A DNA stretch of 64,000 nt. It comes from Homarus americanus. Lineage: Eukaryota; Arthropoda; Malacostraca; Decapoda; Nephropidae. The position numbers were made by a program, and so were the translations under genes. Location: positions 2,125,161 through 2,189,160 of the forward strand of contig NW_024744357.1 in NCBI RefSeq assembly GCF_018991925.1, written 5' to 3'. Below, one piece after another: positions 1 through 9,767 of this stretch. The notes below the pieces were generated by a model. That model saw only the letters and a program-made list of their open reading frames with translations, ran no database searches and had not been told where the DNA came from. Within the stretch, counting starts at the first letter, position 1. Each line of letters begins with the position of its first letter.

Positions 1-220
1 CGCCAGGCAGGCGGAGGAGGTGTTGCTGGCTGGTTGAGGTGGAAGGTAGAGCAGATCACCACGGGTCAGGTCTTAAATAGCAGGGGTAGGCGGGCTTAGC
101 AGTTGACCCCGCTCCGTGTGTCTTGGCGGGGCTGGCTGACCCAGACCACGAGGCATACACTGGGGAATAGTGGGGGTCGGCTGGGCAGCGACAAACAGCG
201 TTTAAGGGGAGAATTCCACA
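1..220 (-). mobile_element. 3' LTR (partial) of a deleted LTR retrotransposon
   Basis: Read on the minus strand, this is the downstream LTR of an element running from about 1476 down past the window edge. It matches 1256-1470 over about 210 bp in the same orientation, including the shared TATA-like CTATTTAAGACC (minus strand) and the GC-rich CCAGGCAGGCGGAGG unit at the left edge. It begins with TGTGGAATTC just after a purine tract (225-237, GGAGGAAGGGGAG on the minus strand). The rest of the LTR lies outside the window. Confidence 0.7.
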
Positions 221-886
221 ATACTCCCCTTCCTCCAGGCGGTGTAGGAGACTTGTTGTCTGCAGGGTTGCATAGCACATGAGAGGCAGAACGGGCGGTG
301 CATGCCTCATGTGAGACAACGGCGATGGCGTGGATGAGCCGGTCGCTGGGGACAACTGTCTAGATACACAATATCTGTGGGGAGAGGGGAGAATAAGGGT
401 GTGGAGGCGATGAATGTTGTGCTTCCCACGGCAGGTACAGAGTCGTCAGATGCGCCTGCTGGGGTGTGTGGGCCTGGGTCAGGAGCAGGGGCTGCGTCAG
501 CAAGCGGATGAGGGCTCGTGACAGCAGCTGGGTCCACGACAGCAGCAGGGTGCAGGACATTAGTAGGGAGTACCTGAGGGAGAAATGGGGTCCGCACTCG
601 GAACAGAGGCCGCATCAGGGGCGGCAGAGTTTTGGGCCGGGTCGGCGTCTGAGGCAGGACAGTGTGCTGGGGTCGGTAGGACGTGGTGCTTGGGGGCAGG
701 AAAAGGAGCTGGTGTCTGCTAGGAGAACAGTGCTGCTCTAGGGTGTCTAACCTGTGGTGTAGAGACAGTATTTGTAGAGCCGATGAGAGCTGCTTCCGGG
801 ATAAGCCAGTCTTCCATGTTGCTTGAAGACTGGGAGCGTGATCAGTTTTCCTCCATCCTGTGTGAGTCTGAATCTCGGAGTCACCA
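221..886 (-). pseudogene. Remnant internal region of a deleted LTR retrotransposon
   Basis: Only about 660 bp separate the two LTRs, so gag, protease, RT, RNase H and integrase are almost entirely missing. On the minus strand the region opens with a primer-binding-site-like TGGTGACTCCGAG (from 886 downward), immediately inside the LTR. It ends in a proline/alanine-rich frame (615-307, ending in PRHRRCLT and a stop) followed by the polypurine tract. That tail looks like a gypsy Pol C-terminus. The first ATG after the primer site runs into a stop after four codons. The structure suggests a non-autonomous internal-deletion derivative, mobilisable only in trans if at all. The family assignment is inferred from layout, not from a catalytic domain. 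Confidence 0.6.
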
Positions 887-1476
887 TTTAGGGGTATGAG
901 ATGTTTGGTTCCTCAGGATGGAATGTGGAGAAACTCACAATGTGCTCTCTATATACATGTTGTATTGATGTACAATGCAGCTTGGTGCTGGGAGAGGCAT
1001 GGTTACAAGCGTGATGTAGAAGCTGGTTGGTGAGGATGCTCAGAGAAGGACAGCTTGTGGGTCGCCATGCTCGCCAGCAGAGAGAGACCGCCAGGCAGGC
1101 GGAGGAGGAGCAGGGACAGGCAGGCGGAGGAGGGCGAGGACCGCCAGGCAGGCGGAGGAGGAGCAGGACCGCCAGGCAGGCGGAGGAGGAGCGAGGACCG
1201 CCAGGCAGGCGGAGGAGGGAGCGAGGATGGGCAGGCGGAGGAGCGAGGACCGCCAGGCAGGCGGAGGTGTTGCTGGCTGGTTGGTGTAGGTAGAAGGAGA
1301 GCAGATCACCACGAGGTCAGGTCTTAAATAGCGGGGGTAGGCGTGGCAGCAGTTGACCCCGCTCCGTGTATATGGCGGCGCTGGTTGACCTAGACCACGA
1401 GGCATACACTGAAATTGGTGGGTCGGCTAGGCAGCGACAAACAGCGTTTGTAAGGGGAGAATTCACTACAAGGGCA
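887..1476 (-). mobile_element. 5' LTR of a deleted LTR retrotransposon, with internal minisatellite
   Basis: On the minus strand the LTR starts near 1476 (TGAATTCTCCCC), carries the TATA-like CTATTTAAGACC near 1319-1331, and ends at the primer-binding site near 886. Positions 1256-1470 repeat 1-220. Between 1082 and 1275 it contains a minisatellite of the unit CGCCAGGCAGGCGGAGGAGG. Left flank beyond 1479 is LINE sequence, so a target duplication could not be checked: the other end lies outside the window. Confidence 0.65.
1082..1275. repeat. GC-rich minisatellite inside an LTR
   Basis: About seven imperfect copies of a 20-30 bp unit (GCCAGGCAGGCGGAGGAGG with variable GAGCGAGGAC spacers). One copy of the same unit lies at 1-20 in the partner LTR. 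It probably expanded within the transcribed leader of the element. Confidence 0.85.
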
Positions 1477-1478
1477 AA

Positions 1479-1770
1479 CTTTTCGGAGTGGTTGTAAACT
1501 CTTGGAACAATCTACCAGAGAGTGTTGTGACGGCACCGAGTGTGAGCTCTTTCAAGAGAAGACTTGACCAACACTGGGCGGTTCAGGTACATTCAGGAGC
1601 CGGTGCATGCCCAGTATTTGCCAACAGTGCGTGACAGAGACGTGACCGATCCCTGGGCGGCTAGCGAGCCGACCTTTGGTGAAGAATATAAAGGAAAAAA
1701 GAGACGTGACCGATCACGGCCAACAAGCCGATCAGTGGCGAAGAGGATAAAAGTAAAAGTAAAAGAACCA
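1479..1770 (+). mobile_element. 3' tail of a CR1-like LINE, copy 1
   Basis: Matches 2490-2740 and 4897-5130. It encodes the C-terminal end of the LINE reverse transcriptase (VVNSWNNLPESVV, then YIQEPVHAQYLPTVR), followed by a short 3' UTR ending in the AAAGT-type simple repeat (AAAAGTAAAAGTAAAAG). A short internal duplication of GAGACGTGACCGATC is present near 1635-1715. The copy is cut by the gap at 1779. Confidence 0.8.
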
Positions 1771-1778
1771 ACAGCACG

Positions 1779-1878
1779 NNNNNNNNNNNNNNNNNNNNNN
1801 NNNNNNNNNNNNNNNNNNNNNNNNNNNNNNNNNNNNNNNNNNNNNNNNNNNNNNNNNNNNNNNNNNNNNNNNNNNNNN
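1779..1878. other. Assembly gap (100 N)
   Basis: Exactly 100 N, the usual placeholder for a scaffold gap of unknown size. Frames read across it are meaningless. Confidence 0.98.
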
Positions 1879-2476
1879 TCCCGAGTGACAGCAAAGTATT
1901 AGTAGTACCCAGCTTGCTTCAGTCCCGATATTGTCCCGTTAGCCTAAGAAGTCTCTATATACTGACCTGACGCCCTCCTCAAGCAAGTAACGTAATCAAG
2001 TTTATTACTAATGATACTCTGGTTCCTGGAAGCTGTAGTGTATGGGCGAGCGTCCTCCCACCCCCTCCAAAGTATTTAAATACTCTCAAAGATATTATCT
2101 ATGCATTTTAAAAGATAAGTGTCTACATAAAGCAAACACACACACACACACTGGAGAAAAACATTTGTTGATTCAGGTTTCTTTTTCCTTAGATTCGCCC
2201 GTACAAGGCGAGTGTTACAACTACTCAAGATTTAAAGGTATGATTGCTAAACAGCGGCGTTGAACCCGCGAAGTACAACTGATTCTAAGTGATTGAGAAC
2301 TTTTAAGCACATTAAGGTATAGAAGCCAACAAGCTACTGGCCACTTGTACTGTAACTTGTGTTTCCATTACTGTATACTCCTCTCCTGCAACACACATAT
2401 GTCTCATTCATAGCATTATTCACTGAAATTATACACCATACATCCTGACACACACTGACCATGCTATAAATCATGC

Positions 2477-2745
2477 AAGTCCAGAAAACTGAGGGCAAAC
2501 TTTTTCGGAGTGAGGGTTGTAAACTCTTGGAACAATCTACCAGAGAGTGTTGTGACGGCACCTAGTGTGAGCTCTTTCAAGACAAGACTTGACCAACACT
2601 GGAGCGGGTTCAGGTACATTCAGGAGCCGGTGCATGCCCAGTACTTGCCAACAGTGCGTAAAAGAGACGCGACCGATCGCCCAAGCGGCTAACGAGCCGA
2701 TCATTGGTGAAGAGGATAAAAGTAAAGTGAAAGTAAAGTAATTAC
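2477..2745 (+). mobile_element. 3' tail of a CR1-like LINE, copy 2
   Basis: Same family as 1479-1770 and 4421-5130. The readable peptide has VVNSWNNLPESVVTAPSVSS and then YIQEPVHAQYLPTVRKRD before a stop, and the 3' end is GAGGATAAAAGTAAAGTG. It begins near GCAAGTCC, so it is extremely 5'-truncated. Confidence 0.8.
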
Positions 2746-3575
2746 CACAGCGCGCCGCCGCTCCCCAGTGCCTGGCAACAACCATGTTTATGACGTCACA
2801 CCTGGCAGCGGCCACACCCCGTTACCGGCGTATACCATGAGTCACCACACTCATGGCTAAAACTCCTCTTTACCACAAGATGCAGAAGCCATTAGAGGCA
2901 TTTATCGAGCTACATGAACCACCGTACACAGACTTGATATTGTGGGATACGATTCAGCGGGAATTAAAGGTGAAGGCAGGATTTTATTAACAAGGGCGTC
3001 ATTATACATACAGTACAGTACATTCACAGGTGCCAAAATTTATTGTTGTTACATCATATCGCTAGATGACCGAGCGTGAGCCAATACGAGTTAGTTTTCT
3101 CACAGGAGTGTGCTGAACGAGCTGTAATTATGTATTCCAGTCGACCTTCATAAATCACGTGTTACCCGCACAACTAACCACACCAACTTCGCTTCATTAT
3201 GTAGTAAGTAATTCGCTACATATCCGCCACGTCAACAATAAGTCATCTTAAGATTGATTATACATTATTATTTGTTTCTATGTTTCCATTTTGATCGCGA
3301 ATACGTTGAGTAAAAGCAATACATTTTTACCTTTGCAAAATGGGAAAAAATTTATAATCGTTCAGCGTCTAAAACTTGTTGCAAAACCCACAGTTCATAA
3401 TAGCATTGTACAGAGACAGACAGACAGACAGACAGACAAATAGATAGATAGATAGATAGATGGAGTTTTTTGTACTGTTTCCTTTACATTGCCGTGCTAT
3501 CTAGGTTTATGAATATACCCCGAAATGCATCATTCCCTGCTAAGTTTTTTGCCAGTTGAATAACTTCCCGTTCAT
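2746..3575. other. Unassigned sequence with a short CAGA/TAGA microsatellite
   Basis: No coding region recognised. A CRE-like TGACGTCA lies in a locally GC-rich patch near 2788. A (CAGA)n-(TAGA)n run occupies about 3416-3460. The remainder is AT-rich and apparently unique. Confidence 0.5.
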
Positions 3576-3580
3576 CATCT

Positions 3581-3877
3581 TCACTTACGAGTGTGATCCT
3601 GAGGGGGCGAGGCTTGTTTTCCTGCCTTTGTCCTTGCCTCCTCACATCCTGATAGGTTCAGAGCATCGTGTTTTCCTGCTCTCAGTTTCCTTCGCTTGAA
3701 ACTTTCCCGTTGTTCCACCTCTCCCAAATCAGTAGGTCTCCCAGTTGCCATCTCTTCAACACACTTCTGCGGAGTCCTTAGCCGCTCAAGTACCTGTTCC
3801 GATCCTATATTACTCTCCGTCACCTTCTGTGGCCCTGCTACAACCAGAACAGAGCTCTTCTTCACTACCCCCTCCAT
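3581..3877 (-). other. Unrecognised 98-codon frame, charged C-terminal half
   Basis: A minus-strand frame rich in Glu, Lys and Arg (QRESFKRRKLRAGKHD). Upstream sequence to about 4000 is also Lys/Glu-rich when translated but contains stops. It could be a decayed LINE ORF1, since CR1-family sequence lies nearby, or chance. No family motif such as a PHD or RRM fold is visible, so I give no function. Confidence 0.2.
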
Positions 3878-4420
3878 TCTATCAGCTACTTCCTCAGTCT
3901 TAGTGAGGATCTCTTTCCCAACTTACTCTAGTTTGGCAACCAAAAAGGATCCAGCTTCCTTTTTCTTTTTTTCTAAGTATCTCTTCCCCTAATGCAGTCA
4001 GGGCAGTAGCAGCGACAGCCTTCTGTATCGTCCTAAACACTGTTGTTCCCTGACCCGCACAATTTACATTAGATGTCGCTCTTCAGTAATTGCATGTCAA
4101 CAAACTTCCTGGTAACGCTGGGGTCTTAACCCCTGATTCCCTACACCTATTCACGTGTTGGCACAAATTTTCTTCTTCATTTTACGTACATACACCTAGG
4201 GGACACAACTGTCACCGTTGGCAATCCTGAGGAAGAAGTGGGTAGATTGTGGTGGGGGAGGGGGGGGGGGTCCAGACTGTGTAAGAATTTACTAAGCCTT
4301 AAGTCTTAAAGCACGCCAAGATCAAATCACGAGACCTAATTTTATCAACCAGTCAGGGCCATTGTCTGTCAACGACATATATCACAACGGGACGAAGAGG
4401 CTGCATTAAATGAGACTGAA

Positions 4421-5130
4421 TGTGAGAAGGACCTACTGTAGGTGTGTACCTTGACAATGAACTTAACTTCTCGGGCCATTGCGAGAAGAAGGCAAATCAG
4501 GCAACTAAGTTATTAGGTCTTATAAGAAGGTCGTTCAGATATCTAGATGGTCCGTCCCTCGTAACGATCTTCAAGAGTGAAGTGTTTCCCCGCTGGGAGT
4601 ACTGTCATCCCATCTGGTCCCCGAGATATACTAGGGACTGTCAGTTGGTTGAAAATGTCCAAAGGAGGGCCACCAGACCTGTGCTTGCACTGCGGCACCT
4701 TAGCTACCCAGAGAGATTGGAGCGCCTGAACTTGCCTAGCTTATATTACAGACAGGCAAGGGGTGATCTGATTGGGGTGTACAAGCATCTCAGAGGGCAC
4801 TACTCAGTCGAGTGTCCTTACTTGGAGCTGGCGGACGATCGCCCCACAAGGGGTCACAGCTCAGGATTAAAGAAGCCGCAAGTCCGGATAGCTGTGAGGG
4901 CAAACTTTTTCGGAGTGAGAGTTGTGAACTCCTGGAACAATCTACCAGAGAGTGTGGTGACGGCACCGAGTGTGAGCTCTTTCAAGACCATATTTCACCA
5001 ACACTGGAGCAGGTTCAGATATATTCAGGAGCCAGTGCATGCCCAGTACTTGCCAACAGTGCGTAACAGAGATGTAACCGATCGTCCAAACGGCTAACGA
5101 TCCGATCAGTGGTGGAGAGGATAGAGGTAA
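4421..5130 (+). pseudogene. 5'-truncated CR1-like LINE, C-terminal reverse transcriptase region
   Basis: An open frame of 217 codons (4444-5097) covers the RT thumb and C-terminal part of a CR1-like non-LTR retrotransposon. It starts at the LGVYLDNEL-type segment (here YLDNELNFSGHCEKKA), passes through LLGLIRRSFRYLDG and EYCHPIWSPRYTRDC, and ends in VVNSWNNLPESVV and YIQEPVHAQYLPTVR. The palm with the catalytic F/YADD and the whole endonuclease are absent, as expected from incomplete reverse transcription. The same family appears as the more complete element at 10812-13690 and as two short tails upstream. The 3' UTR ends near 5130 in GAGGTAAAAGTAAAAAAG. A small insertion near 4437 puts a stop ahead of the frame. 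Confidence 0.8.
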
Positions 5131-5343
5131 AAGTAAAAAAGTACTACTTGTTAGCTAGCGTAAGTGCGACAACAACATGGTACCAGTCTACCCCAGTCAC
5201 TTTCTCCCACTAGTGTACGCACAACACGCACACTCCGCCTCTCACCTTCGTACCAAGTGTGCTACCCAAGGTTAAGTCACAGGTATCCCTCTTCATTTTC
5301 ACTCACTCGAGGAGGGTGAAAGTGTTTCCTGGTTCACACATAT

Positions 5344-5400
<57 letters not shown>
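5344..5400. repeat. (TA)n microsatellite
   Basis: About 28 uninterrupted TA dinucleotides directly bordering the 283-bp satellite on its left. A shorter TA run borders it on the right (7327-7349). The 5131-5343 stretch before it is unassigned. Confidence 0.95.
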
Positions 5401-5403
<3 letters not shown>

Positions 5404-7290
5404 CATTAGCCCAATAAAGCACGCGGACTTCTACATACAATCAACACCTCAACCCACCAGGATTCGAACCCACGGCACACAAGCCTATGACTGTGACCGG
5501 GGAACGCTAACCACTGGACCACCAGGATACTAAAAGCAGTCCTAGACTTTGTTATATTTCACACAAAGCCTGTTCAACGAGCTTATGGCGCCGTGAACCT
5601 CTAATGGGGACCACCCGTATCACTTAGGTGGTCAGAGTAACGTTTTACCAAATCCGGCTTCGAAACACGAGGATCCATATATATTTCATTAGCCCAATAA
5701 AGCACGCGGACTTCTACATACAATCAACACCTCAACCCGCCAGGATTCGAACCCACGGCCCACAAGCCTATGACTGTGACCGGGGAACGCTAACCGCTGG
5801 ACCACCAGGATACTAAAAGCAGTCCTAGACTTTGTTATATTTCACACAAAGCCTGTTCAACGAGCTTATGGCGCCGTGAACCTCTAATGGGGACCACCCG
5901 TATCACTTAGGTGGTCAGAGTAACGTTTTACCAAATCCGGCTTCGAAACACGAGGATCCATATATATTTCATTAGCCCAATAAAGCACGCGGACTTCTAC
6001 ATACAATCAACACCTCAACCCGCCAGGATTCGAACCCACGGCCCACAAGCCTATGACTGTGACCGGGGAACGCTAACCGCTGGACCACCAGGATACTAAA
6101 AGCAGTCCTAGACTTTGTTATATTTCACACAAAGCCTGTTCAACGAGCTTATGGCGCCGTGAACCTCTAATGGGGACCACCCGTATCACTTAGGTGGTCA
6201 GAGTAACGTTTTACCAAATCCGGCTTCGAAACACGAGGATCCATATATATTTCATTAGCCCAATAAAGCACGCGGACTTCTACATACAATCAACACCTCA
6301 ACCCGCCAGGATTCGAACCCACGGCCCACAAGCCTATGACTGTGACCGGGGAACGCTAACCACTGGACCACCAGGATACTAAAAGCAGTCCTAGACTTTG
6401 TTATATTTCACACAAAGCCTGTTCAACGAGCTTATGGCGCCGTGAACCTCTAATGGGGACCACCCGTATCACTTAGGTGGTCAGAGTAACGTTTTACCAA
6501 ATCCGGCTTCGAAACACGAGGATCCATATATATTTCATTAGCCCAATAAAGCACGCGGACTTCTACATACAATCAACACCTCAACCCACCAGGATTCGAA
6601 CCCACGGCACACAAGCCTATGACTGTGACCGAACGCTAACCACTGGACCACCAGGATACTAAAAGCAGTCCTAGACTTTGTTATATTTCACACAAAGCCT
6701 GTTCAACGAGCTTATGGCGCCGTGAACCTCTAATGGGGACCACCCGTATCACTTAGGTGGTCAGAGTAACGTTTTACCAAATCCGGCTTCGAAACACGAG
6801 GATCCATATATATTTCATTAGCCCAATAAAGCACGCGGACTTCTACATACAATCAACACCTCAACCCACCAGGATTCGAACCCACGGCCCACAAGCCTAT
6901 GACTGTGACCGGGGAACGCTAACCGCTGGACCACCAGGATACTAAAAGCAGTCCTAGACTTTGTTATATTTCACACAAAGCCTGTTCAACGAGCTTATGG
7001 CGCCGTGAACCTCTAATGGGGACTACCCGTATCACGTAGGTGGTCAGAGTAACGTTTACCAAATCCGGCTTCGAAACACGAGGATCCATATATATTTCAT
7101 TAGCCCAATAAAGCACGCGGACTTCTACATACAATCAACACCTCAACCCACCAGGATTCGAACCCACGGCACACAAACCTGGCTGTGACCGGGGAACGCT
7201 TCCACTGGACCACCAGGATACTAAAAGCAGTCCTGAGACTTTTGTTATATTTCACACAAAGCCTGTTCAACGAGCTTATGGCGCCGTGAA
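5401..7290. repeat. 283-bp satellite array, six full units and one partial
   Basis: Units start with TTTCATTAGCCCAATAAAGC at 5401, 5684, 5967, 6250, 6533, 6813 and 7095. Spacing is 283 bp except for the 280-bp fifth unit (a 3-nt loss in ACCGGGGAACGC) and the 282-bp sixth unit (one T lost). Units are nearly identical, differing by a few substitutions, so the array is young or homogenised. Every unit has a tRNA-like segment on the minus strand (annotated for unit 1). Short frames of 61-62 codons repeat in each unit (5628, 5911, 6194, 6477, 6757) but start at GTG and are a by-product of the repetition, not genes. The array sits between two (TA)n runs. Confidence 0.95.
5451..5530 (-). other. tRNA-like pol III promoter segment, repeated in every satellite unit
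   Basis: On the minus strand the unit reads CCTGGTGGTCCAGTGGTTAG, an A-box-like start resembling tRNA-Glu/Asp, and then GGGTTCGAATCC, a perfect B-box, about 40 nt later. I cannot fold a convincing anticodon arm or acceptor stem, so this is a tRNA-derived SINE head rather than a tRNA gene. It recurs every 283 bp through the array (about 5734-5813, 6017-6096 and so on; degraded in the last unit). Confidence 0.65.
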
Positions 7291-7349
7291 ATATAACAAA
7301 GTCTAGAACTCCAGTCATAGGTATTCATATATATATATATATATATATA

Positions 7350-7803
7350 ATTCACAACTTTTACTTACTTTTACTTGCATTTGTTTGTTACTAATTAATT
7401 ATTCGGGTAAGGATCACCTGGCGGTTAGATACACCTTATTTCACCTGAAAATTAACGACCCCAATCCTACTTTGGGCGTTACATTAGATTAGGTTAGTTG
7501 AGATAGGGTGGTTAATTTTCAAGTGAAATAAGGTGGTGTATCTCAGCTTGAGGTGAGCCCGGCCTTGTCTTGACCAGCAGATAATCTTCGTCCTGGTGCT
7601 TAATTAGGATGTCCAAACGCTCTCAGGTGTTGACTTGAAACTTTCGGAATGAGCCTCGAATCACCTCTGGAAGCTTATAGTGTCTTCAGTTCATCAGAAC
7701 CACGTCAAGGGTATTGTTGCATTTTCTACCAACATGCTGTTGAAGGCTTGAATTATCTCGCTTATTATTCAATTGCCACAAGTAAAAAAGTAGGGTTCAG
7801 CAT
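7350..7803. repeat. Foldback repeat (inverted arms 7427-7462 and 7507-7543) and unassigned flank
   Basis: The left arm contains GATACACCTTATTTCACCTG and the right arm its reverse complement with few mismatches, then AATTTTC and GGTGG at the inner ends. The central 44 bp includes TTAGATTAGGTTAG. Related arms recur at 45545-45835 and 49752-49800, so it looks like a dispersed foldback (MITE-type) family. Nothing is recognised in 7544-7803. Confidence 0.6.
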
Positions 7804-8137
7804 ATACCAAACAGGGAGGTACTACCGCCTGGGAAGATATTGGAAGCATAATGTGTTGTCTAATGGTAGACCCTGCTGCCATATGGCATCACAAAAATTG
7901 TGACCAAGTCCCAGGTTGCTGATCTGACTTTCTGCCTCATTTACACACAATTGTAGGGTCTCAATTGTTTCTCTTACTTGGACAACACAACATACATACT
8001 GTATACTTTTCTCACTTTGATTTATTTTTTTCGATTTTGTATTTATTTATGGTTATTTTTATTATTTTTTATTATTTTATTTTTATTTTTATTAATTTGC
8101 TATTAATTGTATAAATTGTTGTAATAATAATAATAAA

Positions 8138-8171
<34 letters not shown>

Positions 8172-8259
8172 ATTATAATTTATTATTATATTTTCGCCCC
8201 CCAGGCTCTGATGAGGATAATTACCTGTGCCCGGGTGGGCTAATCCCGTAAAAAAAAAA
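7804..8259 (+). mobile_element. Short non-autonomous element with poly-A end, copy 1
   Basis: From TACCAAACAGGGAGG to GGGCTAATCCCGT followed by A(10). Both ends and most of the body match 36836-37209 on the opposite strand, including CTGGGAAGATATTGGAAG and CATATGGCATCAC. The centre is AT-rich with (TTA)n. No coding frame and no pol III boxes were recognised. The poly-A end suggests retroposition by a LINE machinery. Confidence 0.65.
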
Positions 8260-8489
8260 TCAATAACCTTCAGCTTCATATTGGTTGAGCAGTGTGTTTT
8301 TCCGATGTTTTTTTTGTGATTGATTCGATTTTGATGTTAATTTTTGTTGGAAGTCACTTTTTTTTGGGGGGGGGGAACTATCTAAAAAACCATTGATTTC
8401 CGTTTATGTAATAAATATAGTTTTTATTTTAACTTGTATTTTCTTTGTTCTTAGTTCTTAATTATTTATTTATTTCGTCTTCTCTTCTA

Positions 8490-9767
8490 TGTAGCTCCTA
8501 TAAATATCTTGGAATTTGTGTGAATGATGCAAACTTTGTCAGCAACCTTCGTGACAAACTAATGCAGCGCATTAAACCCCTCAGAACCCTTGTTGGCAAG
8601 GGCTATGGAATTAACATCACCTATGCTCGTACTTTCTATCTTCACTTCATTCGTTCTGTAGTTGACTATCATGCTCTCCATCTTGTGACTATTCCGCCTA
8701 AACAACTCAACAGCCTTGAGGTAGTGCAAAATGAAGCCATGCGCATCATCCTAGGTTGCCCAAAATCAACCAGAATTGTAAATATGAGGAAAGAGCTCGG
8801 ACTGCCCTCCCTATCTGAGAGGATAGCCCTACTTAATACCATGTTTTGTGTCAAAGTTTTGAAGAACAATGGTTCTCAAACTACAACTCAAACTGAGTTG
8901 ATGTTCTATCTAAGTAATCCCGACCATCTCGCCAACCTTCCACAAAAGACTCTCTTTGGGGCGTGGCTTCATAAAAATGTTGCAGATCTCCTGAAACTGA
9001 ATGTCCCAATCACCCCAGACGAACCTATTAATGCCATTCCTCCTTGGCTGGACATATCAGTTCCTATTAATTACACTCCTGTTGGTAGTAAGCAAATGTT
9101 AAACACCGATGTGGTGAGATGTGTCACACTAGAAACTATTAACAGACACATAGAGAGTATTAAATCAAGTGAATGTTATGCTTTTACTGATGGTTCTGTG
9201 CAGACAAACACAGGTAGAACAGGCTGTGCAATTGTAATATATAAAGAAAAAGAGATGATAGTGTCAAACAAACAAAGGCTGAACAACTGGGCCAGCACAA
9301 CACAAACTGAACTAACTGGAATCTACTTAGCCACAGATTACCTCAAAGAAAATGGAGGTGGGGTGATATTCTGTGACTCTCAAAGTGCTTTGAAATCAAT
9401 GAACAGCCCGTCAGGTTCTATGTCTAAAGTTGCATGTGATATTAAAAGGAATGTGATAACTGCCAATGAGAACAACTTTCGTATCGAATTTGTGTGAATT
9501 CCGTCCCATGTTGGAATCAGGTATCATGACCGTGCTGATAGACTGGCCAATGAGGCATGTAAGAAAGAAAATGTTGACCGCAACCTTGGTCTGTCCAATG
9601 CCGTAATTAAAAACATTCAAGTCAGAATCATGAACTCTGATCTAGAAGAAGTGAGAAATGCAGAGAGACCTGACAGTTGTAGCATTAGTAAATATGACAA
9701 ATTTTGTAACAAGAGGTACCGGTATGGCCAGCATAAGGACAGAATCAGACAATATATATGCTGCTGG
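8490..9767 (+). pseudogene. 5'-truncated RNase H-bearing LINE (I-like group), copy 1
   Basis: Starts in the RT thumb (YKYLGICVNDANF), at the position corresponding to 59565 in the longer copy. It runs through the connector into an RNase H domain near residues 240-350 of the 8445-9497 frame. The acidic residues are present: Asp in YAFTDGSVQ, Glu in TQTELTGIY and Asp in FCDSQSALKS. The frame is cut by a stop just before IPSHVG (near 9497), ahead of the last conserved Asp region (HDRADRLANEA). Soon after, the C-terminal zinc-binding part is replaced by repeats (9768 on). RT palm and endonuclease are missing. The same family is nearly full-length at 56900-61133. The codons before 8490 are not homologous to it and belong to the flank. 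Confidence 0.8.

Noticed and set aside
5451..5530. Functional tRNA gene
   Set aside because: The B-box is perfect but no acceptor stem or anticodon arm could be folded.
5628..6945. Five near-identical 61-62 codon frames
   Set aside because: They lie inside the 283-bp satellite unit, begin at GTG and cover the tRNA-like segment antisense; no protein domain.
5401..7290. CRISPR-like or gene-cluster interpretation of the direct repeats
   Set aside because: Units are contiguous without unique spacers and the context is eukaryotic.
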